Shown one piece after another: positions 32,410 to 39,269 of a DNA stretch of 40,116 bases (the first letter of the stretch is position 1; the number at the start of each line of letters is the position of its first letter). The position numbers were made by a program, and so were the translations under genes. Location: contig JANQGC010000087.1 of NCBI GenBank assembly GCA_028277515.1, positions 1 through 40,116 on the forward strand. The letters run 5' to 3'. The notes under the pieces were generated by a model. That model was not told where the DNA came from. It ran no database searches and saw only the letters and a program-made list of their open reading frames with translations. The stretch is from Anaerolineae bacterium (lineage in GTDB: Bacteria; Chloroflexota; Anaerolineae; Promineifilales; Promineifilaceae).

Positions 32410-32775
32410 TCACCTGCGTTCGGTTGGTGGGTAATCCGGATATGGGAAGGTGAAGATCATGATCACATCCTCCTTGCCATTGTTAGCTACAACGTGCCAG
32501 GTATTGGCGGGAATGAACAGCGCATCGCCAGGTCCATAAGACACGACACCATCATCCAGTCGCAATTCACCCGTTCCCGATACGACGAAGGCCAATTCTT
32601 CAACCTGATGGGAAACTGGCGATGTGACTGAACCAGGTTTAAACACTGAATAACCTAGTGCGCTTTGATTGCCGGACACTGTCTTGTCATTCAAGACCAT
32701 TCGACTCCAACTATCTCGCGGCAATTCGATCTTTTCGACATTTTCGAGGGCGATAACTTGAACTTTTGTGGTCAT
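32410..32775 (-). CDS. Single-domain cupin protein
   Basis: A 121-residue small beta-barrel. The metal-site motifs of cupins are partly there: SPVSHQVEELAFVVSGTGEL (first motif; His and Glu are present) and GDALFIPANTWHVVANNG (second motif; the His is present). The ATG at 32775 overlaps the stop of the upstream gene as ATGA and is preferred over one at 32784. The role may be a metal-dependent isomerase or dioxygenase, or a regulator. It lies between the M29/NicX-like gene and the aldolase gene. Confidence 0.85.
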   Translation of the reverse strand: MTTKVQVIALENVEKIELPRDSWSRMVLNDKTVSGNQSALGYSVFKPGSVTSPVSHQVEELAFVVSGTGELRLDDGVVSYGPGDALFIPANTWHVVANNGKEDVIMIFTFPYPDYPPTERR

Positions 32776-33779
32776 AGAACCCATTTCCCATCCTTGAGAA
32801 TATATTGGCCATTATCCAAAATTTGCATTGTTGCATTAAGACTTACCCCATCCAGGTGCAGTTTGCTCACGTTCAATCCTCCGGGATAAGCGTTATGATT
32901 GTCACCCAGGGCAAAATGCACAGTGCCCACCCGACCTTTTTCCGATGGAGTTCCGAACGGTGCTTTATCACTAACACCAAAAGCAAACTCCCCAATGATG
33001 TCGGCGTTCTCTACGCTACTGATGACCTGGCGTAATGTGTCGGCTTCTGCGTCACCTTCAATCTTGACACACTTGCCTCCTTTCATATGCCAGGTGATTG
33101 GATTTTCAACTTGACCCGGCAAGCCGATGCCCAGCATGACTCCGTCAACGACCATAGTCCCTTCGCTTTGATCTTCAACCGCGGCAAAAGCGACTTCCGC
33201 CCAGAGCGGAGTCGGTCCCATCATCATACCTCGTTCACGGATTGGCGTGACCTGTAGTGCGGGGCGTCCAGCGATGGAAACGGTAATATCCGTCCCGGCC
33301 GGGGAGGTAACGTGAATGCGCTCCTTCCCCTCCAGAGCGTTAATGGCCTCCTCCGCCCGCCTGATGGCGGCGTGAATGTCGGCTTCGCTAAGATCCCAAC
33401 TGCCCATCCCTCCTTCTATTGAGCCAATCTTGGCGTTGGCGGCAACGGTTTCTTTTACAGCAGCGACATGGGCAAAGCGATTCGCCCATTCCAGGTTGGT
33501 TATGATGATCACTTCATCTGAGGCGACCATAGCCTTGTGTAGATTCCTGGGGGGAGCCATCGGGAAGAGTGTGTCTGCCAATCCACGTCTTACCTGCTGT
33601 TCATTGTTCATAATGACCGGAAAGGCACCCCGTTCCACAGCAATTTGAGCCAGCACGTCCGCTTCTTGCCGGTGCTGGTTGTCACAAATGATCGTGACGA
33701 TGTCGTCTCGCTCAACCGTAAAACAGATATCAATTATCAATTCTGCATCGCGGCGCAAACTTTCAGATATGTCTGCCAT
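32772..33779 (-). CDS. M29 aminopeptidase/NicX-like metalloprotein
   Basis: A 335-residue protein of the family that contains M29 (thermophilic) aminopeptidases and 2,5-dihydroxypyridine 5,6-dioxygenase (NicX). The likely metal ligands are visible: E264 in GEFAFGVSDKAPF, E280 in SEKGRVG, H288 in GTVHFALGDN, and H308 and D310 in KLHLDGV. The N-terminal half has the family's Rossmann-like part (RGAFPVIMNNEQQVRRGL). At 335 residues it is shorter than M29 aminopeptidases (about 410) and close to NicX (about 350). It is translated with the cupin and follows a flavin enzyme, and a Mo hydroxylase lies downstream. That context favours ring cleavage over peptide hydrolysis, but only mildly. Confidence 0.8.
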   Translation of the reverse strand: MADISESLRRDAELIIDICFTVERDDIVTIICDNQHRQEADVLAQIAVERGAFPVIMNNEQQVRRGLADTLFPMAPPRNLHKAMVASDEVIIITNLEWANRFAHVAAVKETVAANAKIGSIEGGMGSWDLSEADIHAAIRRAEEAINALEGKERIHVTSPAGTDITVSIAGRPALQVTPIRERGMMMGPTPLWAEVAFAAVEDQSEGTMVVDGVMLGIGLPGQVENPITWHMKGGKCVKIEGDAEADTLRQVISSVENADIIGEFAFGVSDKAPFGTPSEKGRVGTVHFALGDNHNAYPGGLNVSKLHLDGVSLNATMQILDNGQYILKDGKWVL

Positions 33780-33852
33780 TTTTTATCTCCTTCTTGATGA
33801 TCGACTCAATTAGTTTCAAATATCTAACTACCCGACAGCTTAGTAACAGGAC

Positions 33853-33916
33853 GCGGACAAGAGCGGATTTACGCGGATAAAAATAAAAAATTCAGCGTTA
33901 TCAGCGTGATTCAGCG
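33853..33916. repeat. Phased short repeat array in the M29-LLM spacer
   Basis: GCGGA occurs at 33853, 33863 and 33873, exactly 10 bases apart. CAGCG occurs at 33893, 33902 and 33912. The 15-base A/T-rich run between the two trios completes a 64-base block. The spacing of one helical turn puts each trio on one face of the helix. It lies in a 170-base spacer, the largest inside the cluster apart from that between the binding-protein gene and the LivH gene. No T-run terminator is evident. Confidence 0.6.
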
Positions 33917-33949
33917 TCCAGTTCATCTTCTCTTTGAAAAAGTGCCGGA

Positions 33950-34978
33950 TTACTGGTCAAATACCGGGAAAACCTCTTTTGCAAAACGTTCCACCTGGCC
34001 AAATTGATCCAATGAACCGAACCTGCAAATAAAGTAATCGACGCCTGCCTCATGAAACGTGTTTAGCCAGCTTAGAATGTCATCAGGAGTTCCCACAGGA
34101 CCCCATTCAGATATGTCCATTTTTTGACTTAATTCCGGATAGTATTCACCAATATAGGCTTCTATGCCGCGTTGAGCTTCTGCGCGAGAATCGGCGATAT
34201 TCATTGTGACCTGGTAAGACATGATACAATCGGCCGGATCGCCTCCTCTCTCCTTGACAGCAGAAACGATCTGCTCCCTTTGTTCGCTAAACTCATCGGG
34301 ATGAGCAGCGCGACAGCAGGTCATCCAGCCGTCCCCATATTCGGCAATTCGACGGGCGGCACGGCTAATCACCTGAGCTGTTTCCTGCTCCTTGTTTTTC
34401 CCACGGACCAGCCTGGGATTGCTGACAACCCAAATCGGCGGGGGATTTTGAACAGGATTTAAAGGCTCCATTTCAGTTCCGGAATAGAAACTGACATTGT
34501 CATAATTAAAATGATCGCCCGTGAAGTTCGTAACGCCATCTGTCCACAATTCACGTAATACCGCCAATCCTTCTTCAAAGATTTGGGCGCGCTGTTTGAA
34601 GGATAAGCCTAGCGCTGCATACTCTCGCCTGACACCTTCTTCGGGATTCCCCATACAAGCCCCAAGAATCGTACGGCCGTTACTCATTCGATCGAGAGTA
34701 GCCCACTCCAAAGCCAAGTATAGGGGATTACGGGTGGCAGTTACCAGGCACGCCGTACCCAGCTTTACGCGCTCTGTTCGCTGGGAAATTGCGGCCATGA
34801 GCATCATCGGCTCGTAACGGGGTTTGGAAAACAGGCTGTCACCTACCCACACAGAGTCAAAACCTACCTCCTCAACAATTTCGGAGAGTTCCATTAAATC
34901 ATTGAGCGTATAGCTCGGTGCAATTAAAGGTTCTCGATTGTTAACATTTACACCAAACAAAGGTTTTTTCCTATCCAT
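33950..34978 (-). CDS. Luciferase-like monooxygenase family (LLM) flavin enzyme
   Basis: A 342-residue TIM-barrel protein of the bacterial luciferase/F420 family. The ATG at 34978 has GGAG 6 bases upstream; one at 34984 touches it and is less likely. Signature blocks are LSEIVEEVGFDSVWVGDSLF, MLMAAISQRTERVKLGTACLV and RNPLYLALEWATLDRMSNGR. The C-terminal end contains GTPDDILSWLNTFHEAGVDY. The cofactor may be reduced FMN or F420; the sequence does not decide. It is the first enzyme gene after the regulator and may carry out oxygenation or reduction of the imported compound. Confidence 0.88.
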   Translation of the reverse strand: MDRKKPLFGVNVNNREPLIAPSYTLNDLMELSEIVEEVGFDSVWVGDSLFSKPRYEPMMLMAAISQRTERVKLGTACLVTATRNPLYLALEWATLDRMSNGRTILGACMGNPEEGVRREYAALGLSFKQRAQIFEEGLAVLRELWTDGVTNFTGDHFNYDNVSFYSGTEMEPLNPVQNPPPIWVVSNPRLVRGKNKEQETAQVISRAARRIAEYGDGWMTCCRAAHPDEFSEQREQIVSAVKERGGDPADCIMSYQVTMNIADSRAEAQRGIEAYIGEYYPELSQKMDISEWGPVGTPDDILSWLNTFHEAGVDYFICRFGSLDQFGQVERFAKEVFPVFDQ

Positions 34979-35035
34979 TATCATCTCCCAATATCTTACT
35001 TTATTGACCTTTCCTGTTTCCAGATAATAAGCTCA

Positions 35036-35743
35036 CTATTCTTCCTGGATAACAAGTTCAAGTTCATCAATTCCCCGATCGGAATGCAATATCTGTTCCG
35101 GAATCTGGATATGCTCGATCATTCTGCGGGCTGCTTGCTCGGCATCTTTTTTTCGTACCGCGTCCAGGATGGCATGATGCTCTTCACAGGAGCGTTTCAT
35201 GCCGCCACGTAATGTTAGAGAGCGCATGCGGTAACGTCTGATCTGATCGGCCAAAGGCCGGTACATGTCAATCAGTTTTTGATTGTCGGAACAATCGACG
35301 AAGAAAAGATGAAACTGTTTATTAATGGAAAAGAAAGCATTTGCTTCCTCTTTTTGAGCATGCTCAATCATTTGCGCGTTCAAATCTGCCAAATGGTTCA
35401 AATCTTCTTCGCTTAAGAGCGGGGTTGCCAGGCGAACTGCCAATGCTTCCAATGCTTCCCGAATGCGATAGGCATCAATAAATTCTTTCCAGGTTAGAGA
35501 ACTAACCACCGCACCCCGCCGTGGAATGATATCGACCAATCCCTCAGCAGCCAGCTTCAGCAGGGCTTCGCGCACCGGTCCGCGACTTATCCCTAACTCC
35601 CTGGCTATTACCGCTTCCTGCAAAGGGGTGCCTGGCAGCGTCTGGTTGCTAAGAATATCGGTACGTAGAAGCTCATAAACGCGATCGGTTAATGTTTCAC
35701 GCTCCTGCGAAAAGCTGGATGGCTGTAGGCTTTGCGGTGTCAT
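35036..35743 (-). CDS. GntR-family regulator with FCD ligand-binding domain
   Basis: A 235-residue regulator. The start at 35743 has AGGA 9 bases away; a GTG at 35752 is possible. The winged-helix N-terminus has the typical pattern LTDRVYELLRTDILSNQTLPG, ARELGISRGPVREALLKL and IIPRRGAVV. Residues 90-220 form the all-helical FCD domain, with likely metal ligands in FHLFF, EEHHAIL and MIEHIQ. Most FCD regulators repress a local catabolic operon until a carboxylic acid binds. It lies between the importer ATPase gene and the first enzyme gene of the same strand, so the cluster is its most likely target. Confidence 0.92.
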   Translation of the reverse strand: MTPQSLQPSSFSQERETLTDRVYELLRTDILSNQTLPGTPLQEAVIARELGISRGPVREALLKLAAEGLVDIIPRRGAVVSSLTWKEFIDAYRIREALEALAVRLATPLLSEEDLNHLADLNAQMIEHAQKEEANAFFSINKQFHLFFVDCSDNQKLIDMYRPLADQIRRYRMRSLTLRGGMKRSCEEHHAILDAVRKKDAEQAARRMIEHIQIPEQILHSDRGIDELELVIQEE

Positions 35744-35776
35744 ACATTTCACTCCTAGTTATCTGCTTCTTTTTGC

Positions 35777-36502
35777 TCACCCGTGCATAATCAACTCACT
35801 AAGGGAATTGGCATCATCAATTTGATTGCTGGCATATATATCAATTATCTTCCCCCGTTCCATTATGGCGACATGATGAGACACTTCTAAGGCAAACCGC
35901 AATTTTTGCTCAACTAGAAGAACAGTAATCCCTTGTTCGCTTAGCTGTTGAATCACTTCGCCAATCATCTCTACAAGCAAAGGGGCTAAGCCCTCTGTAG
36001 GTTCATCCATTAATAGCAAACGAGGGTTAACAATAAGTCCCCTGGCAATGGCAAGCATGGATTGTTCACCACCCGATAAGGTTTGAGCGTTGGCCCGCCT
36101 CCGTTCATGTAAACGAGGGAATAATTCGTAAATAGAATCAACAGTGAAAGGTTCGTTGGAATACTGGGAAATTAAATTAAGATGTTCAGAAACTGTCAGG
36201 CTGCGAAATAATCTCCGGCCCTGGGGCACAAGTCCAATACCTAATTTTTTGCGATAATATACGGGATGCTGCAACAAATCCCATTGCCGGCCGTCATCAT
36301 CAAAGATTATCCGGCCTTCGGAGGCGGGCAGCAAACCCATAATTGTGTTTATCGTGGTCGTTTTGCCTACCCCGTTGCGGCCGACAATAGTTGTAATTTC
36401 ACCCTGCTTAACGTTGAGGCTGACACCCTGAAGAACATGTCCAAGGCCATAGTATACATGGACGTTTTCGAGGGTCAAAGCAGCTCGATCATGCGTCTCC
36501 AA
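35777..36502 (-). CDS. livF: Branched-chain amino acid-type ABC transporter ATPase (LivF-like)
   Basis: A 241-residue ATPase. Walker A is VGRNGVGKTTTIN, the signature is LSGGEQSMLAIARGL, and Walker B is LLLMDEPTEGLAP followed by LLVEQKLRFALEVSHH (H-loop His). The motif RLFRSLTVSEHLNL matches the LivF Q-loop region. It overlaps the LivG gene by 14 bases and forms with it the heterodimeric motor of the importer. The substrate group of Liv-type importers includes branched amino acids, amides, urea and aromatic acids. Confidence 0.94.
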   Translation of the reverse strand: METHDRAALTLENVHVYYGLGHVLQGVSLNVKQGEITTIVGRNGVGKTTTINTIMGLLPASEGRIIFDDDGRQWDLLQHPVYYRKKLGIGLVPQGRRLFRSLTVSEHLNLISQYSNEPFTVDSIYELFPRLHERRRANAQTLSGGEQSMLAIARGLIVNPRLLLMDEPTEGLAPLLVEMIGEVIQQLSEQGITVLLVEQKLRFALEVSHHVAIMERGKIIDIYASNQIDDANSLSELIMHG

Positions 36503-37250
36503 TATAGACTTCCCTAACCTTTTCGTTTTGACGAACGTCGGCCGTCAATCCACTGGCAATTACTTTTCCAAAGTGTAAAACGGACAAATATTCGGCAATA
36601 TCAAATATGACATCCAGGTCATGCTCAATGATCAGCACGGTCAAATCACTCGGAAGGCTATTGATTAATTTGACAACCGCGGCGATTTCTGCGCTAGAAA
36701 GACCGGCCGTTGGTTCATCTAACATGAGGACTGAAGGATTTGAAGCTAAGGCGACAGCGATCTCCAGCAACCGCTGTTCACCATAGCTCAAATCACTGAC
36801 TGAATTATCTGCTAAATAAGCAAGATTAAGCTGTTCTAATTGGGTTTGGGCACCCTCAACTGCTCGCGCATTCTTCGTAGCGTACCGCCAAAATCTGCGA
36901 TGTGATTTCGTTGTAACCAAGGATGCCATTAGCACATTTTCAAATACAGTAAGCTCAGGAAAGAGCGTGGTAATCTGGAATGTACGCACCAATCCGCGGG
37001 CAACCCGACGATGCGTTGGCAACTTTGTAATATCAGTTCCAAATAAGGTGACAGTTCCTTGCACAGGCGTGACAAACCCGGTAACCGCATTGTATAAGGT
37101 TGTTTTGCCCGCGCCATTGGGTCCCAGAATTCCAAAACGTTGGCCGGCATTAATGTGCATTGATACGTTTTCCAGGGCGGTTAATCCCCCAAATTGAACC
37201 CAAAGATTATCAACTGCCAAAGCTGAAACCGGCGATACCGAACGACCCAT
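36489..37250 (-). CDS. livG: Branched-chain amino acid-type ABC transporter ATPase (LivG-like)
   Basis: A 253-residue ATPase with Walker A LGPNGAGKTTLYN, signature LSYGEQRLLEIAVALASNP, Walker B VLMLDEPTAGLSS and H-loop VLIIEHDLDVIF. The insertion between Walker A and the signature (HRRVARGLVRTFQITTLFPE) is typical of LivG rather than LivF. Its start overlaps the LivM stop by one base, so permease and ATPase translation are linked. Confidence 0.94.
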   Translation of the reverse strand: MGRSVSPVSALAVDNLWVQFGGLTALENVSMHINAGQRFGILGPNGAGKTTLYNAVTGFVTPVQGTVTLFGTDITKLPTHRRVARGLVRTFQITTLFPELTVFENVLMASLVTTKSHRRFWRYATKNARAVEGAQTQLEQLNLAYLADNSVSDLSYGEQRLLEIAVALASNPSVLMLDEPTAGLSSAEIAAVVKLINSLPSDLTVLIIEHDLDVIFDIAEYLSVLHFGKVIASGLTADVRQNEKVREVYIGDA

Positions 37251-38212
37251 TATCCCACCTGGACATCCTTTTGACGCGAAAATCTCTGTCTGATCCTCCG
37301 TCTGATTTTAGGAACAAGAGAAGCGAGACCACCGGGCAGCACAGTTACCGAAATTACATACAGGCCGCCCAAGACGATAGGCCAACGCTGCGTACTTCCA
37401 ATAAGCGTATTCTTTAGAACAATCAATCCACCTCCGGCGACAAATGGTCCCCATAGCGTGGCGGGACCTCCAATGACCACCGAAAGTAACATCTGTGCAG
37501 AAAGCTGCCAACTGAGGGAACCTGGGCCAATAAACTTGTTAAAAAAGGCATTAAGCACACCGAATAAGGCACCCGAAAAAGCGGCAATGATAAAAGCGAT
37601 TGATCGCCTTGCCTGTACATTGTAACCCAGGGCCGCCATACGCGTATCACTATTCCTGATACCTAGCAGACTCATGCCAAGGGCACTACCGGCAAATACG
37701 CTTACGAAAATCATGTGTAATACGAGTACGAGCAGCGTAAAGTAATAAAATCCAACAACGGTGTCCAGGTCCCACAAGAAAATATCCGGTCGCGGAATAC
37801 CTGGAATGCCGTTTTCCCCTCCTGTGAAGGAGGACCACCGTGTTACCAATCCCCAAACAACCTGTCCAAAAGCCAGCGTGATGGTTAAAAACGTAAGTCC
37901 GCGTGTACGGACAGCGAGAGGTGCAAAGAGGGCAGCAATTAAAACAGACAGGAGGATACCAATCAATGCCGCCGGCCAGGGCATTATTTGCCACCTTGTG
38001 ATGGCTATGGCCAAGCCATAACCGGACAATCCAAAGAAAGCCGCATGTCCAAGCGATGGCATGCGAGTGTACCCGACTAAGAGATCAAGACCCATAGCAA
38101 AGCCACCGAAAATTAGAGCCTGGGTTATCAAACCAATCCAGTAAGTCGTTGTGATGAACGGCAGACCGGCTAACAGCAATCCAACCAGTAAAAATGCATG
38201 TTCTCTTCTCAT
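37250..38212 (-). CDS. livM: Branched-chain amino acid-type ABC permease (LivM-like)
   Basis: A 320-residue permease with about eight to ten hydrophobic segments. The family blocks GLDLLVGYTRMPSLGHAAFF and SWQLSAQMLLSVVIGGPATL are clear. The coupling segment (MSLLGIRNSDTRMAALGY) matches the LivM loop that contacts the ATPase. The C-terminal tail is basic (LVPKIRRRIRQRFSR). It overlaps LivH by four bases. Confidence 0.93.
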   Translation of the reverse strand: MRREHAFLLVGLLLAGLPFITTTYWIGLITQALIFGGFAMGLDLLVGYTRMPSLGHAAFFGLSGYGLAIAITRWQIMPWPAALIGILLSVLIAALFAPLAVRTRGLTFLTITLAFGQVVWGLVTRWSSFTGGENGIPGIPRPDIFLWDLDTVVGFYYFTLLVLVLHMIFVSVFAGSALGMSLLGIRNSDTRMAALGYNVQARRSIAFIIAAFSGALFGVLNAFFNKFIGPGSLSWQLSAQMLLSVVIGGPATLWGPFVAGGGLIVLKNTLIGSTQRWPIVLGGLYVISVTVLPGGLASLVPKIRRRIRQRFSRQKDVQVG

Positions 38213-39075
38213 TCGGGCGCAATTTTTCCTAGTAACCCAAGGGGTCTGATTAATAGAATCAAGATTACAGGTGCAAAAAGAGTGAAGTAGCTAAATTCTG
38301 GGAATAGTGACTTGCCGATAGCGTCTACCAGGCCCACCAGCATACTGGCGATAAAGGCGCCACTAAGACTCCCGATACCGCCAACGACCATGATCACAAC
38401 AGCCAGCAGCAAGACCTCAAAATCAAGACCAATGGAGACGCCTAATATCGGTCCCCCCAACACACCCGCCAGACCGGCCAAGGCGGCTCCAACGGTAAAC
38501 ACAATGATAAAAACAATATTGACTCGAATTCCCATTGCCTCGGCCATCTGACGATCATCGACACAGGCGCGAACGACGGCTCCAAAGCGCGATCTTTCCC
38601 AAAAGATCCAAAGCATAAATCCGGCTAGTAAGGCTAATATGATGAGAAAAAGCCGGTAGACCGTATAAGTGACGCCAAATAGTTGTATCGATCCTTGCAG
38701 CAGGGGGGGCGCTTCCAACACACGAGGTACGCCTCCCCATATAGCCAGGATTGCGTTGTTCATGATAAACGCCAGGCCCAAGGTAAGGAGTACCTGGTTG
38801 AAAGGTGTACCCAATAATGTGCGGCTAAATATTTGCTGAATAAAAAGACCAAGCAATCCGGCCGCCAGAAATCCACCAAGAAGCGCCAATAAGAAGCTGC
38901 CCGTGGCCACCTGGATTGTTAACCCCACAAAACCACCAAACAAGAACAAGGCGCCATGAGCCAGATTTAGGATACGCATCAGACCAAAAACCACTGTCAA
39001 CCCCCCGGCCACGAAAAAAAGCAGGGAGCCTAAGGTTAATCCATTTAGGATTTGAAATACCCAAAAGCGCATCAT
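38209..39075 (-). CDS. livH: Branched-chain amino acid-type ABC permease (LivH-like)
   Basis: A 288-residue permease with about eight hydrophobic segments. The family opening is FQILNGLTLGSLLFFVAGGL, then VFGLMRILNLAHGALFLFGG. The ATPase-docking loop is RACVDDRQMAEAMGIRVN. GGIGSLSGAFIASMLVGLVD in the second half is the usual glycine-rich repeat. It is followed by LivM in the same reading direction with an ATGA overlap. The 194-base spacer upstream, before the binding-protein gene, holds paired dyads. Confidence 0.94.
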   Translation of the reverse strand: MMRFWVFQILNGLTLGSLLFFVAGGLTVVFGLMRILNLAHGALFLFGGFVGLTIQVATGSFLLALLGGFLAAGLLGLFIQQIFSRTLLGTPFNQVLLTLGLAFIMNNAILAIWGGVPRVLEAPPLLQGSIQLFGVTYTVYRLFLIILALLAGFMLWIFWERSRFGAVVRACVDDRQMAEAMGIRVNIVFIIVFTVGAALAGLAGVLGGPILGVSIGLDFEVLLLAVVIMVVGGIGSLSGAFIASMLVGLVDAIGKSLFPEFSYFTLFAPVILILLIRPLGLLGKIAPE

Positions 39076-39126
39076 ATTAAGCGGTCAACTCCATTAGTGA
39101 TTTGTTTTCTAATCAGTTTAAGTAAT

Positions 39127-39184
39127 GTGACAGTCACTTTGGTCATTATTTGAAAGGCAATACAGATAATAAAGTGACTGTCAC
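39127..39184. promoter_or_regulatory. Paired GTGACwGTCAC dyads forming a 14-bp inverted repeat
   Basis: The left arm 39127-39140 (GTGACAGTCACTTT) and the right arm 39171-39184 (AAAGTGACTGTCAC) are perfect reverse complements. Each arm also has its own dyad, GTGAC-A/T-GTCAC; the right one extends to a 15-base palindrome (AAGTGACTGTCACTT, 39172-39186). The dyad centres are 47 bases apart. The block lies between the binding-protein gene and LivH, where many importers lower permease expression. It may be an operator pair or a transcript hairpin. Confidence 0.6.
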
Positions 39185-39269
39185 TTGTTAAGAAATTACG
39201 CGAACAAACCAACTCTACTTAAGGAATTATGGTTGTCCTTCTCTGCCGGCTTTGAGATTATGGTGCAGG

